Part shown: one piece after another, positions 16,339 to 25,071 of the stretch
Position numbering within the stretch: position 1 is the first letter of the stretch
Layout of the letters: each line of letters begins with the position of its first letter
Source of the DNA: Bradyrhizobium nanningense
GTDB taxonomy: Bacteria; Pseudomonadota; Alphaproteobacteria; Rhizobiales; Xanthobacteraceae
Length of the DNA stretch: 64,000 bases
Direction: 5' to 3'
Assembly (NCBI RefSeq): GCF_004114535.1
Contig: NZ_LBJC01000080.1
Location: 62,001-126,000 of the forward strand
The notes under the pieces: model-generated
Told to the model about the DNA's origin: nothing
Seen by the model: the letters and a program-made list of their open reading frames with translations, nothing else
Database searches by the model: none
Translations under genes and position numbers: made by a program

Positions 16339-17231
16339 ACGCGCCGGCCTACAATTTCGCCTATCTCGACGAGCAGACCAAGCGGATGATCCGCCGCGCC
16401 ATCCTCAAGGCGATCGCGATTCCCGGCTATCAGGTGCCGTTCGCCAGCCGCGAAATGCCGATGCCCTATGGCTGGGGCACCGGCGGCGTGCAAGTGACGG
16501 CGGCGATCCTGGGACCGCAGGACGTGCTGAAGGTGATCGACCAGGGCTCCGACGACACCACCAACGCGATCTCGATCCGCAAATTCTTCGCCAAGACCGC
16601 CGGCGTCGCCACCACGACGGCTACCGAGGAGGCGACGGTGATCCAGACCCGTCACCGCATTCCGGAGGCGGCGCTCAGCGAGAGTCAGGTGCTGGTCTAT
16701 CAGGTGCCGATCCCGGAGCCGCTGCGCTTCCTCGAGCCGCGCGAGACCGAGACGCGGCGCATGCATGCGCTCGCCGAATACGGCCTGATGCATGTGAAGC
16801 TCTACGAGGACATCGCCCGCTTCGGCCACATCGCCACCGCCTATGCCTATCCGGTCAAGGTCAACGCACGCTACGTGATGGACCCGTCGCCGACGCCGAA
16901 ATTCGACAATCCCAAGATGGATAATTGCCCGGCGCTGCAATTGTTCGGCGCCGGCCGCGAGAAGCGCATCTACGCGATCCCGCCCTATACGCAGGTGGTG
17001 TCGCTCGATTTCGAGGATCACCCGTTCGAGCCGTATCGCTTCAACGCGCCTTGCGCGCTGTGTGGGGCGGAGGACTCTTACCTCGACGAGATCGTCACCG
17101 ACGACAAGGGCAGCCGCATGTTCGTCTGCTCCGACACCGACTATTGCGAGGGCCGGCAGGCCGCCGGCCATCACGGCAGCCTCAGTGGCGCGCCGTACAA
17201 GGAGAAGGCGCAAGGAGGCACGAATGGCTGA
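16335..17231 (+). CDS. phnJ: C-P lyase catalytic subunit PhnJ (radical SAM)
   Basis: A 298-residue PhnJ, the radical-SAM subunit that cleaves the C-P bond and releases the alkane plus 5-phosphoribosyl 1,2-cyclic phosphate. The atypical iron-sulfur motif CX2CX21CX5C is intact at C240, C243, C265 and C271, almost the same positions as in E. coli. C271 lies in SDTDYCEG, the segment carrying the thiyl-radical cysteine. The N terminus YNFAYLDEQTKRMIRRAILK is typical. It overlaps phnI by four bases and phnK by eight. All key residues appear present, so the lyase should be functional. Confidence 0.97.
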   Translation: MNAPAYNFAYLDEQTKRMIRRAILKAIAIPGYQVPFASREMPMPYGWGTGGVQVTAAILGPQDVLKVIDQGSDDTTNAISIRKFFAKTAGVATTTATEEATVIQTRHRIPEAALSESQVLVYQVPIPEPLRFLEPRETETRRMHALAEYGLMHVKLYEDIARFGHIATAYAYPVKVNARYVMDPSPTPKFDNPKMDNCPALQLFGAGREKRIYAIPPYTQVVSLDFEDHPFEPYRFNAPCALCGAEDSYLDEIVTDDKGSRMFVCSDTDYCEGRQAAGHHGSLSGAPYKEKAQGGTNG

Positions 17232-18021
17232 TCCAGACCTGCGCGAGAACGACGAGCCGCTGCTGGTCGCGACATCCCTCAGCAAGTCCTTCGGCCGCAT
17301 CGCCGCGTGCCGCGACGTGTCGTTCGCGCTCTATCCCGGCGAGGTGCTGGCGATCGTCGGCGAATCCGGCTCGGGCAAGTCGACGCTGCTGCAATTGCTG
17401 TCGGGCCAGCTCGCGCCGAGCGCCGGCCACGTCGCCTACCGCATGCGTGACGGTGTCACCCGCGATCTCACCACGCTCGGCGAAGCCGAGCGGCGCTTTC
17501 TGTTCCGCACCGACTGGGGCTTCGTGCACCAGGATCCCGCCCAGGGCCTGCGCATGGCGGTGTCGGCCGGCGCCAATGTCGGCGAGCGGCTGATGGCGGT
17601 GGGGTGGAATCACTATGGCCGCATCCGCGACACCGCATCCGACTGGCTGACGCGCGTCGAGATCGACATCGCGCGGATCGACGATGCGCCGCGGACCTAT
17701 TCCGGCGGCATGCGCCAGCGGCTCCAGATTGCGCGCAACCTCGTCACCGAGCCGCGGCTGGTGTTCATGGACGAGCCGACCGGCGGCCTCGACGTCTCCG
17801 TACAAGCCCGCCTGCTCGACCTCCTGCGCGGCCTCGTCGCCGAGCTGCACCTTGCCGTCATCATCGTCACCCACGATCTCGCGGTCGCGCGCCTGCTCTC
17901 GCACCGGGTGATGGTGATGAAAGGCGGCCGCGTCATCGAAACCGGTCTCACCGATCAGGTGCTCGACGATCCACGCGAGCCGTATACGCAACTCCTCGTC
18001 TCGTCGATACTGCCGCCATAA
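17224..18021 (+). CDS. phnK: C-P lyase-associated ATP-binding protein PhnK
   Basis: A 265-residue ABC-type ATPase with no permease partner. It binds the PhnGHIJ core through PhnJ. Walker A is GESGSGKST (46-54), the signature is YSGGMRQRLQIARNL, and Walker B is LVFMDEPTGGLD. It resembles oligopeptide-type ATPases, including the C-terminal REPYTQLLVSS. The ATG lies eight bases inside phnJ, after CAAGGAGGCACGA. Confidence 0.95.
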   Translation: MADPDLRENDEPLLVATSLSKSFGRIAACRDVSFALYPGEVLAIVGESGSGKSTLLQLLSGQLAPSAGHVAYRMRDGVTRDLTTLGEAERRFLFRTDWGFVHQDPAQGLRMAVSAGANVGERLMAVGWNHYGRIRDTASDWLTRVEIDIARIDDAPRTYSGGMRQRLQIARNLVTEPRLVFMDEPTGGLDVSVQARLLDLLRGLVAELHLAVIIVTHDLAVARLLSHRVMVMKGGRVIETGLTDQVLDDPREPYTQLLVSSILPP

Positions 18022-18031
18022 GCCTTCCAAG

Positions 18032-18742
18032 ATGGGTTTTCAAATGACCGCCATGATCGACATCGCCGACGCCAACAAGACCTTTACGATGCACCTGCAG
18101 GGCGGCATCGAGCTGCCGGTCGTGCGCGGCGTCACCTTCCAGGTCAACCCGGGCGAATGCGTCGTGCTCTCGGGGCCATCGGGCGCCGGCAAGTCGTCGA
18201 TCCTGAAGATGATCTTCGGCAATTACCGCTGCGATAGCGGCCGGATCGGCATCCGCCACCGCGGCGCGCTGATCGATCTCGCCAGCGCCGAGCCGCGGCA
18301 GGTGCTCAACGTCCGCCGTTCCACCATCGGCTATGTCAGCCAGTTCCTGCGTGCTGTGCCGCGCGTGGCCACCATCGACGTCGTCGCCGAGCCGCTGATC
18401 GTCAATGGCATGGCCCGCGCTAACGCACAGGCCCGCGCCGGCGGCCTGCTGCATCGCCTCAACATCCCCGAGCGGCTGTGGCAGCTGCCGCCCGCGACCT
18501 TCTCCGGCGGCGAGCAGCAGCGCGTCAACATCGCCCGTGGCTTCATCTCGGATCTGCCGATCCTCCTCCTGGACGAACCGACCGCCTCGCTCGACGCCGC
18601 CAACAGCGCCGTGGTGGTCGAATTGGTCGCCGAGAAGAAACGCCAGGGCGTCGCCATGGTGGCCATTGTCCATGACGACGAAATCCGCCATCTGATTGCC
18701 GACCGTATCGTCGACGTCACCAGCTTTGCCGCCGCGGCCTGA
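18032..18742 (+). CDS. phnL: C-P lyase-associated ATP-binding protein PhnL
   Basis: A 236-residue ABC-type ATPase of the LolD-like PhnL type. Walker A is GPSGAGKSS (48-56), the signature is FSGGEQQRVNIARGF, and Walker B is ILLLDEPTASLD. PhnL joins PhnK on the lyase core in ATP-dependent remodelling. A second in-frame ATG at residue 5 could be the true start, because upstream sequence is weak for both. It starts 11 bases after phnK. Confidence 0.94.
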   Translation: MGFQMTAMIDIADANKTFTMHLQGGIELPVVRGVTFQVNPGECVVLSGPSGAGKSSILKMIFGNYRCDSGRIGIRHRGALIDLASAEPRQVLNVRRSTIGYVSQFLRAVPRVATIDVVAEPLIVNGMARANAQARAGGLLHRLNIPERLWQLPPATFSGGEQQRVNIARGFISDLPILLLDEPTASLDAANSAVVVELVAEKKRQGVAMVAIVHDDEIRHLIADRIVDVTSFAAAA

Positions 18743-18747
18743 AGGAC

Positions 18748-19908
18748 ATGGAAATGAACGCCCCGAAGGATACCGTCATCGCCAACGCCAGGATCGTGCT
18801 GGCCGACCGGGTGATCGACCAAGGCTGGCTGGCCCTTGCCAATGGCCGTATTGCCGAGATTGGCGAGGGCAGGGCGCCCGCAGGCGCCGGGGATGCCGGC
18901 GGCGACCTGATCATGCCCGGCCTGATCGAGCTTCACACCGATCATCTCGAAGCCCACTACGTGCCGCGGCCAAAAGTGTTCTGGAATCCGGTCGCCGCCG
19001 TCGTCTCCTATGACGGCCAGCTCGCGACGTCAGGCATCACCACCGTGTTCGACTCGCTCCGGGTCTGGCGCGAGGACGGCGCCGAGGAGGTCGATGGTCG
19101 CGCCGGCGTGCTTGCCGCTGCGATCACGACCGCGCGCGATGCCAGCCTGCTGCGCGCCGACCACTTCCTGCACCTGCGCTGCGAAATCCCGATGCCGAGC
19201 GTGGTCGAGGAGGCCAAGGAGCTGATCGACCGTCCCGACGTCAAGCTGATGTCGCTGATGGACCACACCCCCGGCCAGCGCCAGTTCCGCGACGAGGTCA
19301 AGCTGCGCGACTATTATCGCGGCAAGGGTGGCGGCAAGACCGATGCCGAGCTCGACGAATTGTTCGCAAAGCGCTTCGAATATCAGAAGCAATACGCCGC
19401 AACCAATATGCGCGAGATCGTGGCGCTGGCGCATCGGTACAACATCCCGCTGGCGAGCCACGACGACACCACCGAGGAGAACGTCGCGGATGCCGTGCGC
19501 GACCGCGTTTCGGTCGCGGAATTTCCGACCACGCTGGAGGCAGCGCGCGCCCTGCACCAGGCCGGCATCGACATTCTGATGGGCGCGCCGAACGTCGTGC
19601 GCGGCGGCTCGCATTCCGGCAACATCGCCGCGGTCGATCTCGCCCGCGAAGGCCTGCTCGATATCTTGTCGTCGGACTATATCCCGTCGAGTCTGCTGAT
19701 GGGCGCGCTGCAATTGCCCGAGCATGTGCCCGCGATCAGCCTTCCGGCGGCGATCCGCACCGTGACGAAGGCGCCCGCCGAGGCGGTCGGCCTCACCGAC
19801 CGCGGCGAGGTCGCGACCGGCAAGCGCGCTGACCTGATTCGCGTGCATGTCGCGGGCCACGTTCCCGTCGTCCGCAGCGTCTGGCGCGCGGGACACCGCG
19901 TCGCATGA
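18748..19908 (+). CDS. phnM: alpha-D-ribose 1-methylphosphonate 5-triphosphate diphosphatase, paralogue 2
   Basis: A 386-residue PhnM at its canonical place between phnL and phnN. The amidohydrolase metal site ELHTDHLEAH holds H63 and H66, and SHDDTTEENV is near residue 240. It removes diphosphate from the PhnI product to give the PhnJ substrate. It starts six bases after phnL, and its stop overlaps phnN (ATGA). This is the E. coli-like form, distinct from the copy at 7.5-8.7 kb. Confidence 0.95.
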   Translation: MEMNAPKDTVIANARIVLADRVIDQGWLALANGRIAEIGEGRAPAGAGDAGGDLIMPGLIELHTDHLEAHYVPRPKVFWNPVAAVVSYDGQLATSGITTVFDSLRVWREDGAEEVDGRAGVLAAAITTARDASLLRADHFLHLRCEIPMPSVVEEAKELIDRPDVKLMSLMDHTPGQRQFRDEVKLRDYYRGKGGGKTDAELDELFAKRFEYQKQYAATNMREIVALAHRYNIPLASHDDTTEENVADAVRDRVSVAEFPTTLEAARALHQAGIDILMGAPNVVRGGSHSGNIAAVDLAREGLLDILSSDYIPSSLLMGALQLPEHVPAISLPAAIRTVTKAPAEAVGLTDRGEVATGKRADLIRVHVAGHVPVVRSVWRAGHRVA

Positions 19909-20501
19909 GCGAGAGCGCGACCACGGCCGAGGGGGCGGCGGGCGCAATCGGCCCCGGCCGGCTCGTGCTCGTGGTCGGCCCCAGCGGTGCCGGCAAGGAC
20001 ACGCTGCTGCGGCTCGCGCAGGCGGCCTGCGCCGACGATCACGACATCGTCTTCCCGCGCCGTATTGTGACGCGAGCGTCGTCGGCCGACGAGGACAATA
20101 TCGCGTTAAGTCCCGACCAATTCTGCCGCGCGCGCGAGCGCGGCGACTTCGCCGTGCATTGGGACGCGCATGGGCATTGCTATGCCCTGCCGCTCGACAT
20201 CGACGACCATATCCGCGCCGGGCGCACGGTCGTCGCCAACGTCTCGCGCACCGTGCTTGGCGCCCTGCGCCAAGCCTATGCCAATGTCATTGTGGTCGCG
20301 ATCACCGCGCCGCCGGACGTGCTGGCCGCGCGGCTTGCCGCGCGCGCGCGGCAGAGCGATGGCAACATCGCCGAACGTCTCACCCGCAGCGTCGATGATA
20401 CGGCGGCGCAGGCCGATGTCACCATCCTCAACGCCGGCAGCGCGGAGGATCACAGCCGTCAGCTCGTGCGCGTGATCAGTGATGATGGCCGGCACGGGTA
20501 A
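19905..20501 (+). CDS. phnN: ribose 1,5-bisphosphate phosphokinase
   Basis: A 198-residue P-loop kinase related to guanylate kinase. Walker A is GPSGAGKDT (25-33), followed by FPRRIVTRAS, a PhnN hallmark. It phosphorylates ribose 1,5-bisphosphate to PRPP, returning the ribose from the C-P lyase pathway to metabolism. Its presence implies that something in the cell makes ribose 1,5-bisphosphate from the cyclic phosphate, which is the step normally done by PhnP and not otherwise encoded here. Last of the lyase genes. Confidence 0.94.
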   Translation: MSESATTAEGAAGAIGPGRLVLVVGPSGAGKDTLLRLAQAACADDHDIVFPRRIVTRASSADEDNIALSPDQFCRARERGDFAVHWDAHGHCYALPLDIDDHIRAGRTVVANVSRTVLGALRQAYANVIVVAITAPPDVLAARLAARARQSDGNIAERLTRSVDDTAAQADVTILNAGSAEDHSRQLVRVISDDGRHG

Positions 20502-20529
20502 ACCGCCGGCGCAACATGGAGAGAGTGGA

Positions 20530-21141
20530 ATGACGGTGATCAATACGGTCGAACAATTGGAGGCCATCTACGGCGTGACCAACGACGCCTCGACCGTGAA
20601 AGTCGCCGACCATGTCACACCGCTCTATCGCGTGTTCATCGAGAAGGCGCCGTTCGCCGCGCTCGCCACCATCGGGCCCGAAGGCATCGACTGCTCGCCG
20701 CGCGGCGACCGGCCCGGCTTCGTCCGTGTCCACGATCCCAAGACGCTGATGCTGCCGGATCGCCGCGGCAACAACCGGGTCGATTCGCTGCGCAATATCG
20801 TGCGCGATCCCAGGGTGTCGCTGATGTTCCTGATTCCGGGCTCCGGCAACGCGGTTCGCGCCAACGGCCGCGCCCATCTGTCCATTGATCCGGAGCTGCT
20901 GGCCTCGTTCAAGGTCGAAGGCAAAGCGCCGCGCAGCGTCATGGTGATGAATGTCGACGAAATCTACTTCCAATGCGCCCGCGCCATCGTCCGCTCCGAC
21001 CTCTGGAATCCCGACAAGCGCATCGATCCGAAAAGTTTGCCGACGCCCGGCCAGATCCTGGCGGAGATGAGCGACAACAAGGTCGGCGGCGCGGAATATG
21101 ATCGTGCCTGGGCGGCGCGCGCCGCCGCGACGATGTGGTGA
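20530..21141 (+). CDS. pyridoxamine 5'-phosphate oxidase-family FMN-binding protein
   Basis: A 203-residue split-barrel protein of the MSMEG_1061-like group. FMN-site features are FAALATIGPEGIDCSPRGD near residue 42 and LPDRRGNNRVDSLRNIVRDP near residue 80. Family members bind FMN or F420 and act as oxidoreductases of mostly unknown substrate. I chose the ATG preceded by GGAGAGTGGA. An upstream ATG inside phnN is less likely. It lies 28 bases after phnN and may ride on the same transcript, but it is not a known phosphonate gene. Confidence 0.85.
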   Translation: MTVINTVEQLEAIYGVTNDASTVKVADHVTPLYRVFIEKAPFAALATIGPEGIDCSPRGDRPGFVRVHDPKTLMLPDRRGNNRVDSLRNIVRDPRVSLMFLIPGSGNAVRANGRAHLSIDPELLASFKVEGKAPRSVMVMNVDEIYFQCARAIVRSDLWNPDKRIDPKSLPTPGQILAEMSDNKVGGAEYDRAWAARAAATMW

Positions 21142-21151
21142 CGCTCTCTCG

Positions 21152-21430
21152 TCTCCCTCGCCCCGCGCTTGCGGGGAGAGGGCGGGGTGAGGGGCCTCTC
21201 TCCACACACGAGATCGTCGTGGGACAAGCGGCAGGGCAATCGCATAGGATTTCACGAGGACTGTCTGCGGGCTTGCTCCGCCTCTCCCGCCTGCGGGAGA
21301 GGCCGACGCGCTCGCAGAGCGCGGCGGGTGAGGGCTCTCGCGACGCAGGGACATCCTCCTCAATCCTGAGCAATCCCGACGCGGAGACACCCCCACCCCC
21401 AGCCCTCCCCCGCAAGCGGGAGAGGGAGCC
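21152..21430. repeat. intergenic palindromic repeats, CTCTCCCGCttgCGGGAGAG family
   Basis: The gap of about 370 bases between convergent genes is filled by several palindromes of one family: CCCGCGCTTGCGGGG, CTCCCGCCTGCGGGAGAG and CCCCGCAAGCGGGAGAGGG, with intervening spacer. A relative occurs near 30.7 kb. No gene is seen in this stretch. Confidence 0.75.
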
Positions 21431-21515
21431 CAGTGCCGATGCCGCCGCATCGTGGACACCATATGCGATAGCAAGCGGGAGAGGTGAAGAGGAGCCCGCT
21501 GCGGACGGCAATGCT

Positions 21516-22247
21516 TTAACTAAACGCCATGCCGCCGCTCAGCGCGATCGTCTGGCCGGTCATGTAGGCATTGTCGACCAGCAGCATCACCGCTTTAGCC
21601 ACTTCCTCGGCCGTGCCGAAGCGGCCGAGCGGAATGCGGCTGACGAGCCCGGGCTGGCCGCCCATCATGTCGGTCTCGATCAGGGACGGGGCCACCGCGT
21701 TGACGGTGATGCCCTCCTTCACCAGCCGCGCCGCGTAGCCTCGCGTCAGACCTTCCATGCCGGCCTTGGACGCATTGTAGTGCGGACCGATCGAGCCGGC
21801 GCCGCGCGCGGCGCCGGAGGAGATGTTGACGATGCGGCCCCATTTTCGCGCGCGCATCGACGGCAGCACCGCTTGCGTGCACAGAAAAGCGGATTTCAGA
21901 TTGACCAGGATGGTGCGGTCGAAATCCTCCTCGGTGAGGTCGTCGACGCCCCGCGTGATGGCGATGCCGGCATTGTTGACGAGGATGTCGACCGGCCCGA
22001 GTCCGGCCGTCACGCGCTGGATCATGTCGGTCACCGCCTCAGCTTGCGAGACGTCGGCGGCAACGACGATGGCGCGGCCGCCGTGCTGACCGATCTCGCC
22101 CGCCAATTGCTCGGCCTGTCCGATTCTTTCACGGCAGTTGATCGCCACGGCGGCGCCTGATGCGGCGAGCGCGCGACAGATGGCTGCGCCAATCCCGCGC
22201 GAGCCGCCGGTCACGATCGCGGTACGTCCCTTGAGACTGTCTGACAT
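21516..22247 (-). CDS. short-chain dehydrogenase/reductase, 3-oxoacyl-ACP reductase (FabG)-like
   Basis: A 243-residue classical SDR. The cofactor motif is TGGSRGIG near residue 14, followed by NNAG near residue 91. The catalytic serine is in NISSG, and the active-site pair is YNASKAG. It would reduce a carbonyl with NAD(P)H. The C-terminal GQTIALSGGM is as in FabG/PhaB-like enzymes, but no acyl-carrier or PHB genes are near, so the substrate is open. Confidence 0.88.
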   Translation of the reverse strand: MSDSLKGRTAIVTGGSRGIGAAICRALAASGAAVAINCRERIGQAEQLAGEIGQHGGRAIVVAADVSQAEAVTDMIQRVTAGLGPVDILVNNAGIAITRGVDDLTEEDFDRTILVNLKSAFLCTQAVLPSMRARKWGRIVNISSGAARGAGSIGPHYNASKAGMEGLTRGYAARLVKEGITVNAVAPSLIETDMMGGQPGLVSRIPLGRFGTAEEVAKAVMLLVDNAYMTGQTIALSGGMAFS

Positions 22248-22329
22248 GAGGAGCTCCGATCGATCCGGCCATGGCGGGATCGTCGAGCGTCAGCGGCTGC
22301 CATTCAAATCACAAGGCCGCTACATCAGG

Positions 22330-22833
22330 TTAGCTTCGCCGGCGCGCCCTCGTGCGTGCCGCCTTCTTCGCGGCCGCGGACCGGACTTTGGCACCCTTGG
22401 TGCGGCTTGCCTTGCGTGCGGCGGCTGAACGGGATGCTGCGGACCGCCGGTCTGCCGCGCGCTTGCCTTGCTTCGACAGCGCGCTCCGCGACGCCGTCGA
22501 GCGCGGCTCCTTCTTCAACACGCCTTCGACGGCGCGCGACACCTTCGGGCGGCGCTTCGCGGTGCGCTTGCCCTGACCGACTTCATAGGCGTATTTGGCG
22601 CTGCGGCGCGTGGCTTTCTTGGTGCGTCCCTTGCGCGGTGGCGGCAGGTCGACGCCGGCGCGGCGTGCCTCGGAGAGGCCGATTGCGATGGCCTGCTTCG
22701 TCGAGCGGGCGCCGTGCTTGCCTTTGCGGATCCTGTCGATCTCGTCCTTGACGAATTCGCCGGCCTGCGTGCTCGGCGACTTTCCGGCGCGCTTGTCCTG
22801 CTTCGCTTTACGGATGATCTCTTGTCTTGGCAT
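22330..22833 (-). CDS. DUF6496-type small basic protein with Lys/Arg/Ala-rich tail
   Basis: A 167-residue, strongly basic protein. The N-terminal third has the recurring phrase STKQAIAIGLSEARRAGVDLPPPRKG, which I associate with DUF6496. The remainder is a low-complexity Lys/Arg/Ser/Ala tail (AAARKASRTKGAKVRSAAAKK) like histone-H1-type tails of bacterial nucleoid proteins. DNA or RNA binding is a reasonable inference. The ATG at 22833 has AGGGGAA at good spacing, better than an upstream ATG 14 codons earlier. Single gene. Confidence 0.75.
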   Translation of the reverse strand: MPRQEIIRKAKQDKRAGKSPSTQAGEFVKDEIDRIRKGKHGARSTKQAIAIGLSEARRAGVDLPPPRKGRTKKATRRSAKYAYEVGQGKRTAKRRPKVSRAVEGVLKKEPRSTASRSALSKQGKRAADRRSAASRSAAARKASRTKGAKVRSAAAKKAARTRARRRS

Positions 22834-22901
22834 GGTCGAGTTCCCCTGTGGACTCATAGGGATATCTGACCGCAACGCACGACGCGGAGGATTGATCCTT
22901 T

Positions 22902-23684
22902 TCAGTTCCGTAAGGCTGCCAGCAGTTCATCCGGACGCTCGGCCATGATCATATGGCCGGCGCCCGCCACCACGACGGTCTTCGCATGGGGGATTGCCGC
23001 CGCAAGCGCCTTGCCCGCCTTCGCCGGCGTCATCATGTCCCGCTCGCCGAGAATGAGCGTGGTCGGCACCCTGACGCTCGCGGCGGCTTGAAGCGCATTC
23101 GTATAGGCATTGCAGGCCGACAGATCTCTGAACAGCACGCCGGGCTCGCATGCCCTGAGCACCGCCTGCGCGCCGCCATGCATCCACAGGCCTGGCGCGA
23201 GGCTGCCGCCGAGCTCGGCGTTGAAGCCGAGGCCCCAGATCGAGACCATGTCGTTGGCATCCTGCGAGTTGGCCTCGGCGGCCTTCAACAGATCGGGGCC
23301 GACCGTCATGGTCGCGGCGGTGCCGATCAGGCTCAGCGCGGAGACCTTGTCGGGATGCCGGGCGGCGGTCTCGAGCGAGATCAGCGATCCCATGGAATGG
23401 CCGATCAGGTGCGCCTTGGTAGCTCTTGCCGCATCGAGCAGAGCCGCGGTCCAGTCGGCCATCTCGGCGATGCTGCCGAGCGAAGGCCCAGGAGAGCGGC
23501 CATGACCGGGGAGGTCAGGTGCCAGCACGCCAAAACCGTGATGGGCGAACCAGCGCGTGTGCAGCGCCCAGGTCGAATGATCGAAGCCGGCACCATGGAT
23601 GAAGACGACCGCGGGCAGGGATTTGTCGAAATCGCGGCCGCCGGTTGCGACGAACACATCAGCGCCGTTGACGGAGAGCTTCAT
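22902..23684 (-). CDS. alpha/beta hydrolase
   Basis: A 260-residue alpha/beta-fold hydrolase. The oxyanion region is FIHGAGFDHSTW near residue 27, the nucleophile elbow is GHSMGSL near residue 95, the acid is in GERDMMTP, and the catalytic histidine is in GAGHMIMAERPDEL near the end. Substrate unknown. The start codon lies four bases after the stop of the O-acetylhomoserine sulfhydrylase, so the two are in one unit. A homoserine-ester or thioester substrate is possible but speculative. Confidence 0.88.
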   Translation of the reverse strand: MKLSVNGADVFVATGGRDFDKSLPAVVFIHGAGFDHSTWALHTRWFAHHGFGVLAPDLPGHGRSPGPSLGSIAEMADWTAALLDAARATKAHLIGHSMGSLISLETAARHPDKVSALSLIGTAATMTVGPDLLKAAEANSQDANDMVSIWGLGFNAELGGSLAPGLWMHGGAQAVLRACEPGVLFRDLSACNAYTNALQAAASVRVPTTLILGERDMMTPAKAGKALAAAIPHAKTVVVAGAGHMIMAERPDELLAALRN

Positions 23685-23688
23685 GGTG

Positions 23689-24984
23689 TCAGACCTTTTG
23701 CGAGATGCGCAGCGCCTGCGCCAGATCGTCGATGATGTCGCTTGCGGTCTCGATGCCGACCGAGAGCCGCACCAGCTCCTCGCCAATGCCGGCGTCCCTG
23801 AGCTGCTCGGCATCCATCTGCTGATGCGTGGTCGAGGCCGGGTGGATCACCAGCGTCTTGGCGTCGCCGACATTGGCGAGATGGCTGATCATGCGCAGGC
23901 TTTCGATGAACTTGCGTCCCGCCGGGCGTCCACCCTTGATGCCGAAGGAGATGATCGAGCCGGCGCCGCGCGGCAAGAGCTGCTTGGCGAGCTGATAGTC
24001 CGTGTGCGTCTCCAGCGAGGGATGCAGCACCCAGTCGACCGCCTTGTTGGATTTCAGCGCTTCCAGCACGAGGTGCGTGTTGTGCATGTGGCGGTCCATG
24101 CGCACGCCGAGCGTTTCGACGCCCTGCAGCAGCTGGAACGCGTTGGTCGGCGACAGGCAGGCGCCGAAATCGCGCAGGCCTTCGGTGCGCGCCCGCATGA
24201 TGAAGGCAGCGGTGCCGAACTGCTCGTCGAAGACGATGCCGTGATAGCCGCCATAGGGCTCGGTCAGCACGGCGAACTTGGAGGACGCCCGCCAGTCGAA
24301 GCGGCCGCCGTCGATGATCGCGCCGCCGATCGCGATGCCGTGGCCGCCGATCCATTTTGTCGCCGAATGCATGACGATGTCGGCGCCGAGCTCGATCGGT
24401 CGGCTCAGATAGGGCGTGGCAAAAGTGTTGTCGATCAGCAGCGGGATCTTTGCGTCATGCGCGATCGCCGCGACCTCTGGGATGTCGAGTACCTCGAGGC
24501 CGGGATTGCCGATGGTCTCGCCGATCACGAGCTTCGTGTTCGGCTTGATGGCGCTGCGGAACGCGTCGAGATCGCGCGGTTTCACAAACGTCGTGGTGAT
24601 GCCGAAGCGCGGCAGCGTGTGCGCCAGGAGGTTGATGGTGCCGCCATAGAGCGAGCTCGACGCCACGATGTGATCGCCGGCATTGAGCAGGGTCGCGATC
24701 GCCAGATGCAGCGCGGCCATGCCGCTCGCGGTGCAGATCGCGCCGACGCCGCCTTCGAGCGCGGCGAGCCGCTCCTCGAGCACGCCGGTGGTCGGATTGG
24801 AGATGCGCGTATAGATGTGGCCGGCGCGCTCCAGATTGAACAGCGCAGCGGCGTGATCCGAGTCCTGGAACACGTAGGACGTGGTCTGGTAGATCGGCAC
24901 CGCGCGGGCGCCGGTCACGGGATCCGGATGCTGGCCCGCATGCAGGCTCAGGGTCTCGAAGGCGGGTGGTTTTGGCGCGGGCAT
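23689..24984 (-). CDS. metY: O-acetylhomoserine aminocarboxypropyltransferase (sulfhydrylase)
   Basis: A 431-residue PLP enzyme of the Cys/Met-metabolism family. The N terminus FETLSLHAGQHPDPVTGARA and VPIYQTTSYVF are typical of MetY. The Schiff-base lysine is in SATKWIGGHG, around residue 210. It makes homocysteine from O-acetylhomoserine and sulfide, giving direct sulfhydrylation in methionine synthesis. Length is normal for MetY and longer than MetB or MetC. Upstream partner of the alpha/beta hydrolase. Confidence 0.92.
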   Translation of the reverse strand: MPAPKPPAFETLSLHAGQHPDPVTGARAVPIYQTTSYVFQDSDHAAALFNLERAGHIYTRISNPTTGVLEERLAALEGGVGAICTASGMAALHLAIATLLNAGDHIVASSSLYGGTINLLAHTLPRFGITTTFVKPRDLDAFRSAIKPNTKLVIGETIGNPGLEVLDIPEVAAIAHDAKIPLLIDNTFATPYLSRPIELGADIVMHSATKWIGGHGIAIGGAIIDGGRFDWRASSKFAVLTEPYGGYHGIVFDEQFGTAAFIMRARTEGLRDFGACLSPTNAFQLLQGVETLGVRMDRHMHNTHLVLEALKSNKAVDWVLHPSLETHTDYQLAKQLLPRGAGSIISFGIKGGRPAGRKFIESLRMISHLANVGDAKTLVIHPASTTHQQMDAEQLRDAGIGEELVRLSVGIETASDIIDDLAQALRISQKV

Positions 24985-25071
24985 GCATGGCCTCGTTGGT
25001 CGGTCGGCGGTGGAGGGCGTTGTGCCACAGAATGGCGCGCGAAGTCAGCCATTGACAGCGCCGTCTACGCC

